A stretch of 64,000 nt of DNA from Streptomyces sp. NBC_01214. GTDB lineage: Bacteria > Actinomycetota > Actinomycetes > Streptomycetales > Streptomycetaceae. A program made the position numbers and the translations under genes. Below, in pieces: positions 15,782-24,152 of the stretch. How positions within the stretch are numbered: position 1 is the stretch's first letter; every line of letters begins with the position of its first letter. Below the pieces are notes generated by a model. That model had not been told where the DNA came from. It did not search any database and saw only the letters and a program-made list of their open reading frames with translations. The stretch lies in assembly GCF_026340975.1 (NCBI RefSeq), contig NZ_JAPEOS010000002.1, positions 948,501 to 1,012,500 on the forward strand, read 5' to 3'.

Positions 15782-16744
15782 ATGACCGCTAGCACCACCC
15801 GTCGTACGACCGCTGCACGGTCCCGGATCGCCGCGGTCGGCGCGATCGCGGTCGCGGGCACCCTGATCCTCACCGGCTGTGGTGACCAGACCGACAAGGG
15901 CTCCAGCACCCCGTCGGGCGCGACGAACAACAGCAGCGCCCCGCTCTTCTCCAAGCTCCCGAAGAAGATCCAGGACGCCGGTGTCATCAAGGTCGGCACG
16001 GACGCCACCTACGCGCCGATGGAGTTCACCGAGGGCGGCAAGATCGTCGGCGTCGACCCCGATATCGCGGCGGCCATGGCGAAGCAGCTCGGCGTGCAGT
16101 TCAAGTTCGAGTCCGGCACCTTCGACACGCTGATCGGCAGCATGCAGACGGGCCGCAGCGACCTGGTCATGTCCTCGCTCACCGACACCAAGGCCCGTCA
16201 GGAGGGCCTGGACGAGAAGGGCGCCAAGACCGGTGCCGGTGTCGACTTCGTCGACTACTTCTCCTCCTCGACCGGCATCCTGGTCAAGAAGGGCAACCCC
16301 CAGGGCATCAAGACCCTCGACGACCTGTGCGGCAAGACGGTCGCCGTGCAGCGCGGCACCACGTACGAGGAGTCCGCCAAGGCCCAGGCCGAGAAGTGCA
16401 AGACGGACGGCAAGGGCGAGCTCAAGATCGAGTCCTTCCCGACCGACGCCGAGGCCCAGACCCGAGTGAAGGCCGGCGGCGCCGCCGCCGACCTGAACGA
16501 CTCCCCGGTCGCCGCGTACATCGCGCAGACCGCCGGCGGCGGCAACGACTTCGAGGCCATCGCCAACCCGACCGACGCCGGTCTCTTCGGCATCGCGGTG
16601 GACAAGAAGAACACCGAGCTGCGCGACGCGCTCAAGGAAGCCCTTGACGCGGTCATCAAGGACGGCACCTACAAGGCCGCCCTGGACAAGTGGAACGCGG
16701 GCTCCGGCGCCGTGACCGAGGCCAAGATCAACGCCGGTTCCTGA
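15782..16744 (+). CDS. Amino-acid ABC transporter substrate-binding lipoprotein
   Basis: A 320-residue lipoprotein: twin basic N-terminus, hydrophobic segment and lipobox LILTGC, then a SBP_bac_3 domain (IKVGTDATYAPMEFTEGGKIVGVDPDIAAAMAKQLG, then DLVMSSLTDTKARQEG). It captures a polar amino acid or similar small ligand outside the membrane and delivers it to the permease encoded next. ATG 15782 follows GGAGG; an in-frame start at 15671 would add an unlikely 37-residue leader. First gene of a three-gene operon. Confidence 0.88.
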   Translation: MTASTTRRTTAARSRIAAVGAIAVAGTLILTGCGDQTDKGSSTPSGATNNSSAPLFSKLPKKIQDAGVIKVGTDATYAPMEFTEGGKIVGVDPDIAAAMAKQLGVQFKFESGTFDTLIGSMQTGRSDLVMSSLTDTKARQEGLDEKGAKTGAGVDFVDYFSSSTGILVKKGNPQGIKTLDDLCGKTVAVQRGTTYEESAKAQAEKCKTDGKGELKIESFPTDAEAQTRVKAGGAAADLNDSPVAAYIAQTAGGGNDFEAIANPTDAGLFGIAVDKKNTELRDALKEALDAVIKDGTYKAALDKWNAGSGAVTEAKINAGS

Positions 16745-16783
16745 CCTCCGCGTACCACCGCAGCACACTGAAGGGCAGTCACT

Positions 16784-17725
16784 GTGACTGACAAGCTCGA
16801 CAAGGTCCCGGGCCCGGCGGACAACCCGCCGGCCGGGGCCGTCCCCCCCGAGGCCATCAAGGCCATCCCGGTGCGCCACTACGGCCGCTGGATCAGCGCC
16901 GTGGTCGTCATCGGCCTCGTCGTGGCGCTCGCCGTCGCCTTCTCGCAGGGCAACGTGCGCTGGGCGACCGTGCCGGAGAAGCTGTTCGACCCGACGATCC
17001 TGCGCGGTGTCGTCAACACGGTCTGGATCAGCATCACCTCGATGGCCCTGGGCCTGGTCCTCGGTGTTCTCTTCGCCGTCATGCGGCTCTCGAAGAACCC
17101 GGTGACCAGCACCATCGCCTGGTTCTACATCTGGCTGTTCCGCGGCACCCCGGTGTACGTGCAGCTGCTGATCTGGTTCAACCTCGCCCTGATCTTCCCG
17201 ATCCTGAACCTCGGGTTCTACAAGGACGAGATGACCCAGGTCATGACCCCGTTCCTGGCCGCCCTGCTGGGCCTGGGCCTGAACGAGGGCGCGTACATGG
17301 CGGAGATCGTCCGCGCCGGCATCCAGTCGGTCGACGAGGGCCAGACCGAGGCCTCGCACGCGCTCGGCATGACCCGCACGCAGACGATGCGCCGCGTCGT
17401 GCTGCCGCAGGCCATGCGGGTGATCGTGCCGCCGTCGGGCAACGAGTTCATCAACATGCTCAAGACCTCCTCCCTCGTGGTCGCCGTGCAGTACTTCGAC
17501 CTGCTGCGCGCCGCCCAGGACATCGCCTCGACCTCGTTCGCGGTGATGGAGATGTTCTTCGTCGCCTCGATCTGGTACCTCGCCCTGACCAGCGTGTTCA
17601 GCGTCGGCCAGTACTACCTGGAGCGCCGCTACGCCCGTGGTGCGCTCCGCTCGCTGCCGCCGACACCGCTGCAGAAGATCAAGGCGAAACTGTCCAGCTT
17701 CTCGAACCGCAAGGCGGTGGCCTGA
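16784..17725 (+). CDS. Amino-acid ABC transporter permease (HisM/GlnP type)
   Basis: A 313-residue permease with an extended N-terminus, about five transmembrane helices (for example AVVVIGLVVALAVAFSQG and TVWISITSMALGLVLGVLFA) and the EAA-like loop EGAYMAEIVRAGIQSVDEGQTEASHALGM that contacts the ATPase. The stop overlaps the ATPase start by ATGA, showing co-translation. The ligand is unknown but should match the upstream binding protein. Confidence 0.9.
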   Translation: MTDKLDKVPGPADNPPAGAVPPEAIKAIPVRHYGRWISAVVVIGLVVALAVAFSQGNVRWATVPEKLFDPTILRGVVNTVWISITSMALGLVLGVLFAVMRLSKNPVTSTIAWFYIWLFRGTPVYVQLLIWFNLALIFPILNLGFYKDEMTQVMTPFLAALLGLGLNEGAYMAEIVRAGIQSVDEGQTEASHALGMTRTQTMRRVVLPQAMRVIVPPSGNEFINMLKTSSLVVAVQYFDLLRAAQDIASTSFAVMEMFFVASIWYLALTSVFSVGQYYLERRYARGALRSLPPTPLQKIKAKLSSFSNRKAVA

Positions 17726-18489
17726 TGACGACTGCCATGGTGAAGGCCGAGGGCGTCCACAAGTCCTACGGTGCGGCGCACATCCTCAAGGGCATCGACC
17801 TGGAGGTCGCCCCGCGTGAGGTCTTCTGCCTGGTCGGCCCGTCCGGCTCCGGCAAGTCGACCTTCCTGCGGTGCATCAACCACCTGGAGCAGGTCAACGC
17901 GGGACGGCTCTACGTCGACGGGCAGCTGGTGGGCTACCGCCAGAAGGGCGACAAGCTCTACGAGCTGAAGGACAGCGAGGTCGCGGCCCAGCGCCGGGAC
18001 ATCGGCATGGTCTTCCAGCGCTTCAACCTCTTCCCGCACATGACGGCCATCGAGAACGTGATGGAAGCCCCGGTCATGGTCAAGGGCGAGTCCAAGGCGG
18101 TGGCGCGCGAGCGCGCCGTGAAGCTCCTGGACCGCGTCGGTCTCGGTGACAAGGGCGGGAACTACCCCACCCAGCTCTCCGGCGGCCAGCAGCAGCGCGT
18201 GGCGATCGCGCGCGCGCTGGCCATGGAGCCGAAGCTGATGCTCTTCGACGAGCCCACCTCGGCCCTCGACCCCGAGCTGGTCGGTGACGTCCTGGACGTC
18301 ATGCGGGACCTCGCCGAGTCGGGCATGACCATGATCGTGGTCACCCACGAGATGGGCTTCGCCCGCGAGGTCGGCGACAACCTCGTCTTCATGGACGGCG
18401 GCGTCGTCGTCGAGTCGGGCCACCCCCGCGAGGTCCTGGGCAACCCCCAGCACGACCGGACGAAGGCGTTCCTCTCCAAGGTGCTGTAG
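17725..18489 (+). CDS. Amino-acid ABC transporter ATPase (GlnQ type)
   Basis: A 254-residue ATPase with Walker A GPSGSGKST (38-46), Q-loop, signature LSGGQQQRVAIARAL, Walker B LMLFDEP and the H-loop region VVTHEMGFA, as in GlnQ/HisP. It energises the transporter formed with the two upstream products. Last gene of the operon. Confidence 0.93.
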   Translation: MTTAMVKAEGVHKSYGAAHILKGIDLEVAPREVFCLVGPSGSGKSTFLRCINHLEQVNAGRLYVDGQLVGYRQKGDKLYELKDSEVAAQRRDIGMVFQRFNLFPHMTAIENVMEAPVMVKGESKAVARERAVKLLDRVGLGDKGGNYPTQLSGGQQQRVAIARALAMEPKLMLFDEPTSALDPELVGDVLDVMRDLAESGMTMIVVTHEMGFAREVGDNLVFMDGGVVVESGHPREVLGNPQHDRTKAFLSKVL

Positions 18490-18604
18490 CTCCGAGGTGC
18501 GGTTACTCCGAGATGTTGTGAGTCCGAGGTGCAGTGGCCCGCACCCGCGGACGGACGAGGGGCGGTACGGGATCCCGTACCGCCCCTCCGTCGTTTCGGG
18601 TCCC

Positions 18605-19294
18605 CTACTTCAGACCCAGGACCAGCCCGTCCGAGGGGGAGCGCCAGACCGTGCGGGCCTCCGCGAAGCCCGCGGCGCGCAGGGTCTCGATGTGCCAGGC
18701 CTCGGAGGGGGTGTCGCCGTCCGCGTGCTCCCCGTAGATCTCGAAGCGCTGCTTGACCTGCTCGGCCAGTGCCGGTTCGGCACCCGCCAGTGCCCACCAC
18801 TCGCGCCAGTCCACCGCCCCGGCCGTCTTGGCCCGGTCCATGCCGGCGTGCCGGTGGGCGTGCTCTGCGGCGTCGATGCGCGGGGTGGTCGGGTCGGGCA
18901 TGTGGTCGGCGTTCATGAACACCCCGCCCGGGGCCAGGAGCGGTGCGAGCTGCCCGTACAGGACGGCCAGGTCCGCGCTCGGCAGCCAGTGCAGGGCGGT
19001 GGCCGTCAGGACCGCGTCGAACGAGTCGTGGGGGAGCGCGGCGCGCCAGTCGGGGTCCTTGAGGTCGGCGGTCACGAAGGTGACGCGTGCGTCGCCCGCG
19101 AAGTGCCCTTCGGCGATGGTCAACAGGGCGGGGTCGAGATCGACGCCCGTACTGGTGGCTTCCGGGAACCGCTTGAGGACGCGGTCCGTAATACTTCCCG
19201 TACCGCATGCGAGATCCAGCACCCGGGGGGCGGGTCCCACCAGTGCCTCGACCATGTCCAGCATCACGCGGAACCGCTCCTCGCGGTCGGGCAT
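18605..19294 (-). CDS. Class I SAM-dependent methyltransferase (5'-interrupted)
   Basis: The intact frame gives 229 residues with SAM-binding motif VLDLACGTGSITDRVL near the N-terminus, then STGVDLDPALL and FDAVLTATALHWL. It is a small-molecule methyltransferase of unknown substrate. The same frame continues upstream to ATG 19384 with its own GGAGGGG ribosome site, but codon 19 (19328-19330) is TGA; the residues on both sides (TDWQS*QDSWDRQQEWYMPD) look like normal protein. The gene therefore seems to have lost about 30 N-terminal residues, with possible reinitiation at 19294 behind AGGAG. Confidence 0.78.
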   Translation of the reverse strand: MPDREERFRVMLDMVEALVGPAPRVLDLACGTGSITDRVLKRFPEATSTGVDLDPALLTIAEGHFAGDARVTFVTADLKDPDWRAALPHDSFDAVLTATALHWLPSADLAVLYGQLAPLLAPGGVFMNADHMPDPTTPRIDAAEHAHRHAGMDRAKTAGAVDWREWWALAGAEPALAEQVKQRFEIYGEHADGDTPSEAWHIETLRAAGFAEARTVWRSPSDGLVLGLK

Positions 19295-19466
19295 GTACCA
19301 CTCCTGCTGCCGGTCCCAGCTGTCCTGTCAGGACTGCCAGTCGGTCGTGCCCGCCGCTCCGGTCGCATCCGTCGTATCCGTCATCCCGAACCCCTCCATA
19401 CGTAATACCCTCGAATACGTCTCAGCCGTTACCGGAGACACTAATCCGCAGCCGTAAGGACTACAA

Positions 19467-20096
19467 GTGGAACTGGCCCATTACTCGGACTTCGCCGTGC
19501 GCCTGGTCAACACCGAGGAGCCGGCCCGCAACAAGGACGCGCTCACCTCGGTGGACGCCGTCCGCGCCCTGTTCGGCGCAAGTCAGCAGATGGCGCGCCG
19601 CGTCACCGACGGTGACGTCACCCGCTTCCGCAACGTCCGCGGCCGCCTGCGCTCGGTCTTCGAGGCCGCCGACGGCGGCGACCACGTCCTCGCGGTCGAC
19701 CTGCTGAACTCGTTGCTCATGGAGTTCCCCGTCAGCCCCCAGGTGTCCGGCCACGAGACCCTCGACGACGACGGCCGCCCCGACTGGCACATCCACCTCG
19801 CCGAGCACCCCTCGAACGCCTCCGCCGGCTACGCCGCCATGGCGGCCATGGGCCTGGCCTTCGCCCTCACCGAGCACGGCCCCGACCGCCTCGGCGTGTG
19901 CCAGGCCGCACCCTGCCGCAACGCCTACCTGGACACCTCCACCAACCGCTCCCGGCGCTACTGCTCCGACCGCTGCGCCACCCGGGCGAACGTGGCCGCC
20001 TACCGGGCCCGCAAGCGGCTCGAAGCCGAGGAGTCCGCCCGCAGCGGACGCAGCGCCGAGGCCGCCCAGGACAGCCGGGCCCTCAGCGAACGCTGA
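19467..20096 (+). CDS. CGNR zinc-finger domain protein
   Basis: A 209-residue protein: an ABATE-like N-terminal domain (AHYSDFAVRLVNTEEPARNKDALTSVDAVRALF) and a C-terminal CGNR-type zinc finger (GVCQAAPCRNAYLDTSTNRSRRYCSDRCATRANVAAYRARK, cysteines C-x4-C ... C-x3-C). Such proteins are putative stress-related transcription regulators. GTG 19467 follows TAAGGA. It is divergent from the methyltransferase, and its 3' end overlaps the convergent sodX gene by 97 bp. Confidence 0.82.
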   Translation: MELAHYSDFAVRLVNTEEPARNKDALTSVDAVRALFGASQQMARRVTDGDVTRFRNVRGRLRSVFEAADGGDHVLAVDLLNSLLMEFPVSPQVSGHETLDDDGRPDWHIHLAEHPSNASAGYAAMAAMGLAFALTEHGPDRLGVCQAAPCRNAYLDTSTNRSRRYCSDRCATRANVAAYRARKRLEAEESARSGRSAEAAQDSRALSER

Positions 20097-20422
20097 TCCT
20101 CCTCGCGCGGCCGAAAGCGCAGCACCGCCGTCGCCAGCACCAGCTCCGCGGGCACCGGCCCGAAGACGGTGCTGTCGCCGGTCTCGTTGTACGGGTTGTC
20201 GCCGAGCACCCACCAACTGCCACCCGGCCGCCGCTCCACCGCGCGCTTGACCAGCAGCAGGTCCTGCTGGAGCGGATGCCGCAGCACGACCACGTCGCCC
20301 GGCCGTACGGCAGCCCCGTACCGGACCACGAGCCGGTCCCCGTTCAGCAGCGTGGGCACCATCGAAGGCCCCGTCACCTCCACCACCTCGAACCGCCTGC
20401 GCGGGCGCCCGATCTCCACCAT
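20000..20422 (-). CDS. sodX: Nickel-type superoxide dismutase maturation protease
   Basis: A 140-residue S26-family (signal-peptidase-like) protease with the Ser region VTGPSMVPTLLNGDRLVV (S20) and the Lys region QDLLLVKRAV (K59), forming the Ser-Lys dyad. No membrane anchor is seen. It is predicted to remove the leader of SodN to expose the N-terminal nickel hook. ATG 20422 has GAGGAGG upstream. It is divergent from sodN, the standard arrangement. The last 32 codons overlap the convergent CGNR gene on the other strand. Confidence 0.88.
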   Translation of the reverse strand: MVEIGRPRRRFEVVEVTGPSMVPTLLNGDRLVVRYGAAVRPGDVVVLRHPLQQDLLLVKRAVERRPGGSWWVLGDNPYNETGDSTVFGPVPAELVLATAVLRFRPREEDQRSLRARLSWAASALRPLRADSSASSRLRAR

Positions 20423-20593
20423 GCGTGTCCTCCTCGTCACCCCCGCATGCTGCCGCACGGGTCCGTACATTCGCTCACCGGTCCGGCCGCGCCCCTGGAC
20501 TTTTGTCCCAAGCCCATGGGGGCGCCCGCGAAATCCGGTTGTTCAGCGAGTAACCTCCCCCTTGAGAAGACGATCACGAGGAGGACACACTCC

Positions 20594-20989
20594 ATGCTTT
20601 CCCGCCTCTTCGCCCCCAAGGCGAAGGTCTCCGCCCACTGCGATCTTCCGTGCGGCGTGTACGACCCTGCCCAGGCCCGCATCGAGGCCGAGTCCGTCAA
20701 GGCCGTGCAGGAGAAGTACCAGGCCAACGAAGACGCCGACTTCCGCGCGCGCGCCATCACCATCAAGGAGCAGCGCGCCGAGCTCGCCAAGCACCACGTC
20801 TCGGTGCTGTGGAGCGACTACTTCAAGCCCCCGCACTTCGAGAAGTACCCGCAGCTGCACACCCTGGTCAACGACACCCTGAAGGCCCTCTCGGCCGCCA
20901 AGGCGTCGAACGACCCGGCGACCGGCGCGAAGGCCCTCGAGCTCATCGCCGAGATCGACCGCATCTTCTGGGAGACCAAGGCCGCCTGA
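20594..20989 (+). CDS. sodN: Nickel superoxide dismutase precursor
   Basis: A 131-residue precursor: a 14-residue leader (MLSRLFAPKAKVSA), then the nickel hook HCDLPCGVY at the mature N-terminus, where the first His, Cys2 and Cys6 bind nickel, and a 117-residue four-helix bundle, exactly the family size. The enzyme dismutates superoxide in the cytoplasm; the Streptomyces gene is induced by nickel. The maturation protease sodX lies divergently upstream. Confidence 0.96.
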   Translation: MLSRLFAPKAKVSAHCDLPCGVYDPAQARIEAESVKAVQEKYQANEDADFRARAITIKEQRAELAKHHVSVLWSDYFKPPHFEKYPQLHTLVNDTLKALSAAKASNDPATGAKALELIAEIDRIFWETKAA

Positions 20990-21087
20990 TCCGGCGCCCC
21001 CGTATCTCCCCGCGCCGTCCACCGGCGCACCGACACCGGCCCGACCGCCCCGCGCGGCCGGGCCGCTGTCGTGCGCAGCTGCAGCTG

Positions 21088-21636
21088 CTAGGCGTCCGCC
21101 GTCGGCACCAGGCCGTCGACGGCGTCCAGCGCCAAGCCCCACGGGTAGGCCTCCGCGCGGCCCTGCCCGGGCAGGTTGGGTACGAACCCACCCTCGCCGT
21201 AGAGCACGCGCACACCGGCGCCGCGGAGCGTGGCGATGCTCTGCTCGAACTGCGGGTGTCGGACGTAGGCCGCGTTCACGCACGGCATGACGGCCAGCGG
21301 GATCTCCTTGCCGATGCCCTCCGCGACCACGCCGACGACGAACCGGTCGGTGAGCCCGAGCGCCCAGCCGTTGATCGTATTGAACGTGGCGGGGGCGACG
21401 AGGATCGCGTCCGCCGCCGGCCACACGTCGGCCTCTCCCGGCCGCTTGTAGCGGCTGCGTACCGGGTGCCCGGTGAGTGCGGCCAGGCCGTCGAGCCCTT
21501 CCGTGAGCCAGTCCGCGGCTGTCGGCGTCAGGCCGAGGCACACGTCCCACCCGCGAGACTGCGCGTCCTCGATCACGTGGGCGACATCGAACACGGGCGG
21601 AGCCGCCGACCCGAAGAGGTACAAGGTGCGCGTCAT
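21088..21636 (-). CDS. Flavoprotein (phosphopantothenoylcysteine-decarboxylase-like)
   Basis: A 182-residue protein with the flavoprotein fold of the HFCD group: TRTLYLFGSAAPPVFDVAHVI at the N-terminus, ADAILVAPATFNTINGWALGLTD as FMN-binding region, and IPLAVMPCVNAAYVRHPQFEQSI. Members decarboxylate Cys-containing substrates or bind FMN; the substrate here is unknown. Start 21636 is the only ATG just before the homology. It is divergent from an XRE regulator, a recurrent pairing in Streptomyces. Confidence 0.8.
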   Translation of the reverse strand: MTRTLYLFGSAAPPVFDVAHVIEDAQSRGWDVCLGLTPTAADWLTEGLDGLAALTGHPVRSRYKRPGEADVWPAADAILVAPATFNTINGWALGLTDRFVVGVVAEGIGKEIPLAVMPCVNAAYVRHPQFEQSIATLRGAGVRVLYGEGGFVPNLPGQGRAEAYPWGLALDAVDGLVPTADA

Positions 21637-21736
21637 GGCTCCCAGTTGACCACAGGCCCCCATAGTCGATCGCAGGTGGCCCGGGAGCGGAGTGGGTACC
21701 GTTCCCGGCGACGAATCAGAAACGGGAGCGTCCGGC

Positions 21737-22921
21737 ATGCGCACTTTCGACGACGACCACCCGGGATCTCGCATCCGCGCACAGCGGCGGCTGGCCCGCC
21801 TCACCCAGAAGCAGCTGGCCGCGCTGCTCCCGTACTCCTACAGCCTGCTGAACCAGGTTGAGTGCGGTGCCCGGCCCGCCACGGAGGCCTTCCTCACCGC
21901 GGTTGCCAAGGCCCTGCGGATCGACCCCTCCGTGCTGACGGGACAACCCCCTGTCAGCACCATCCAGCAGGATCGCCGAGAGGCCCTCGTGCGGCCGATC
22001 CGTGACGCACTCGCCCTCTACGACCTCGGGTACGACCGGGACGTGACAGCCCGCCCGGTGGGCGATCTCGTGATTGCGGCCGACCAGTTGTGTGCGACCG
22101 TCCGCGCGACCAAGCTGCGGGAAGCCTCCCGGGCCCTTCCCGGCGTGATCGCCGAGCTGACCTCGACGGCGTGGTCCGCCCCGTCCACCGAAGTCTGGCG
22201 GGCGTTGGCCTCGGCCTACCGAAGCGCCCACGACGTCGCCGTCAAGCTGGGGTTCTACGACCTCTCGGCGGTCGCGCTCGATCGCATGGACTGGGCCGCC
22301 GAGCGTGCCTCCGACCCGTGCCTGGCGGCGGTGCGGCAGTACAAGCGGGCCCTCGTCCACTCGAAGAGCGGCGAGTACCGCACAGGCGAGAGGCTGATCG
22401 AGGCGGGACTCCGGATCCTCCAACAAGCGGAGGAGAGCCGCGAACGCCTGGCGGTGACAGGTCAGTTGCATCTCGGTGCTTCCGTCATCGCGGCTCGTGC
22501 GGAGGATCGTGCCGCCGTGGAAGGGCACATCGCCGAAGCGCGCACGCTGGCCAGACGAACGGGTGACGCCTCAGCGGTGCACTGGCTTTCCTTCGGGCCC
22601 ATGAACGTCGCGGTGCACGCGATGTCGGCACTCACGCAGATGAGGCAGTACGACGACGCCCTTACGGCCGCCCGAAAGATCAGGCCGCCGGCGGCCTTCG
22701 CAACGAGCCGTCGCGCCCACTTCCTGATCTACCGCGCGCGAGCCGAGATGGAGACGGGGAACGCGGCGAGGGCCCTGGCCTCGTTGTCCGAGGCCCGCCG
22801 CGTGGCGCCCGAGCAGACCCGCTACCACCCGAACACCCGGGAGACGATCCGAGGCCTGGTCCATCTGGCTCGGCGGACCCCGGAGGCCCTCAACCACCTT
22901 GCTGCCTGGGTGGAAAAGTAG
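21737..22921 (+). CDS. XRE-family regulator with TPR-like C-terminus
   Basis: A 394-residue protein: HTH at about residues 10-65 (SRIRAQRRLARLTQKQLAALLPYSYSLLNQVECGARPATEAF) and a long alpha-helical, TPR-like region ending DALTAARKIRPPAA and NHLAAWVEK. These large XRE proteins are numerous in Streptomyces. ATG 21737 follows GGGAG by a good distance. It is divergent from the flavoprotein gene, so it may control it. The decayed gene at 39132-39598 is a truncated relative. Confidence 0.82.
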   Translation: MRTFDDDHPGSRIRAQRRLARLTQKQLAALLPYSYSLLNQVECGARPATEAFLTAVAKALRIDPSVLTGQPPVSTIQQDRREALVRPIRDALALYDLGYDRDVTARPVGDLVIAADQLCATVRATKLREASRALPGVIAELTSTAWSAPSTEVWRALASAYRSAHDVAVKLGFYDLSAVALDRMDWAAERASDPCLAAVRQYKRALVHSKSGEYRTGERLIEAGLRILQQAEESRERLAVTGQLHLGASVIAARAEDRAAVEGHIAEARTLARRTGDASAVHWLSFGPMNVAVHAMSALTQMRQYDDALTAARKIRPPAAFATSRRAHFLIYRARAEMETGNAARALASLSEARRVAPEQTRYHPNTRETIRGLVHLARRTPEALNHLAAWVEK

Positions 22922-22932
22922 GCGCTCACACG

Positions 22933-22948
22933 CTCACACGGATGTGAG
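22933..22948. promoter_or_regulatory. CTCACA-N4-TGTGAG dyad before the primase/polymerase-like gene
   Basis: Perfect six-base arms CTCACA and TGTGAG around CGGA, 65 bp upstream of GTG 23013. It lies in a 91-bp spacer after the XRE gene and is a plausible operator for that regulator or a GntR-type protein. Confidence 0.45.
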
Positions 22949-23012
22949 TGTTCCGCTCCTTACCGCTCGCCAGTCTGGGCTTCTTACCCGCTGACGACCG
23001 TAGGGAGCCGCC

Positions 23013-23495
23013 GTGTCCTGGAAGAAGACGGCCGACTGGTACGCGCGGAGCCTTGCCGATCCCGCGGCGGCGCATGCCGCGTGGCGGGAGCACGGTGTCG
23101 CCGTACTGCCGCTCGGCGCTCGCTTCGAGGCCGTACGGATCCCCGACCCGCTCGCCCACGCGGCCGTGCAGAGCGCCGACGACCGGGTCGTGGACCTCGC
23201 GCTGGCCCTCGCCCTGGAGGGGCCCGTCATCCACGACGTGCGCGGCCGGAACCACTACGCGCTCGTCGAACCGGGGACCGCGCAGCGGTGGCGCTCCCGG
23301 GACGCGGTCGAGTGCCTCGGACACGGGACCCACCTCGGGGTGCCCGACCCGGGCCGGGACCGGGCCGCGCCCGGCCGGTCCCTCTACTGGGCCGCGGCCC
23401 CCGGCCCGGGGGCGTACTTCTGCCGCGTCGGCGCCGTGCGGCTGCTCGTCCGCGTGGGCGAGGCACGGCTCGCCGAGCCGGAGGCGGCCACGTGA
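23013..23495 (+). CDS. Bifunctional DNA primase/polymerase-like N-terminal protein
   Basis: A 160-residue protein resembling the N-terminal half of prim-pol proteins (KTADWYARSLADPAAAHAAWREHGVAVLPLG). The catalytic acidic motifs of active prim-pols are not evident, and no helicase follows, so it may be a degenerate or regulatory homologue, common in Streptomyces next to XRE genes. TAGGGA precedes GTG 23013. Its stop overlaps the next gene by GTGA. Confidence 0.6.
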   Translation: MSWKKTADWYARSLADPAAAHAAWREHGVAVLPLGARFEAVRIPDPLAHAAVQSADDRVVDLALALALEGPVIHDVRGRNHYALVEPGTAQRWRSRDAVECLGHGTHLGVPDPGRDRAAPGRSLYWAAAPGPGAYFCRVGAVRLLVRVGEARLAEPEAAT

Positions 23496-23755
23496 GGGAC
23501 CACCCCGACGGCGCGTGCGCGCGGGCGCACGTACGGTGCTCCGGCTGCGGGCTGCCGGCACCGGTCGTGACCCTGTACGGCGGCCCCATGGCCGACTGCC
23601 GCCACTGCCACTACGCGTGGGGCGTCCACCACGACCCGGTGATCTGCTGGCGGCGGACCGCCACGGACGAGGGCCTGATCGCCCGGATCCGCGAGGCGGC
23701 CCCGCTCCTCGTCGCCGCCCGGGCCCTGCTCGACGAGATCACCCGCCGCCCGTGA
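23492..23755 (+). CDS. Small zinc-ribbon protein
   Basis: An 87-residue protein with two cysteine pairs (CSGC and CRHC, about 22 residues apart) forming a zinc ribbon, then a helical tail (LIARIREAAPLLVAARALLDEITRRP). GTG 23492 overlaps the stop of the prim-pol-like gene, so the two are co-translated. Function unknown; the pairing with a prim-pol-like protein suggests a DNA-binding partner, as inference only. Confidence 0.65.
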   Translation: MRDHPDGACARAHVRCSGCGLPAPVVTLYGGPMADCRHCHYAWGVHHDPVICWRRTATDEGLIARIREAAPLLVAARALLDEITRRP

Positions 23756-23837
23756 ACCCGCCGCGGCGGCGGACGGAACCGGCCAGTACGGGGCGGGTCC
23801 GGGCAGGGCCGGCAGGCCGGTGCCCGGACCCGGAGGA

Positions 23838-24023
23838 TCACTCCTCGTCCTCGTCCTCGTCGTCCAGCCGGGCCAGCCAGGTGGCCAGGCGTTCCACCGG
23901 CACCTCGAAGTCCGGGTTCAGGTCGACGAACGTGCGCAGCTGCTCGGCGAGCCACTCGAAGGTGACCTCCTCCTCGCCGCGCCGCTTCTCCAGCTCCTCG
24001 ATGCCGCGATCGGTGAAGTACAA
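23838..24023 (-). CDS. DUF6104-family small acidic protein
   Basis: A 61-residue protein reading MYFTDRGIEELEKRRGEEEV through to an acidic tail DDEDEDEE. Size and N-terminus match the short actinobacterial DUF6104 family, which justifies the TTG start at 24023 with GGAG upstream; the open frame extends to 24104 but that part is not family-like. Function unknown. It is divergent from the VMAP gene. Confidence 0.72.
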   Translation of the reverse strand: MYFTDRGIEELEKRRGEEEVTFEWLAEQLRTFVDLNPDFEVPVERLATWLARLDDEDEDEE

Positions 24024-24152
24024 GTCGGGCTCCGTGCCGTGATGGGGGTGTGCAGGGGGTGTTTCCCGCCAGGATAATCCGCCTATCGGCGACACCTCCC
24101 GCACGCGTCGTCCCCGGGTCTAGCCTGGATGCCCAACGAGCGGGGGGTGCGG

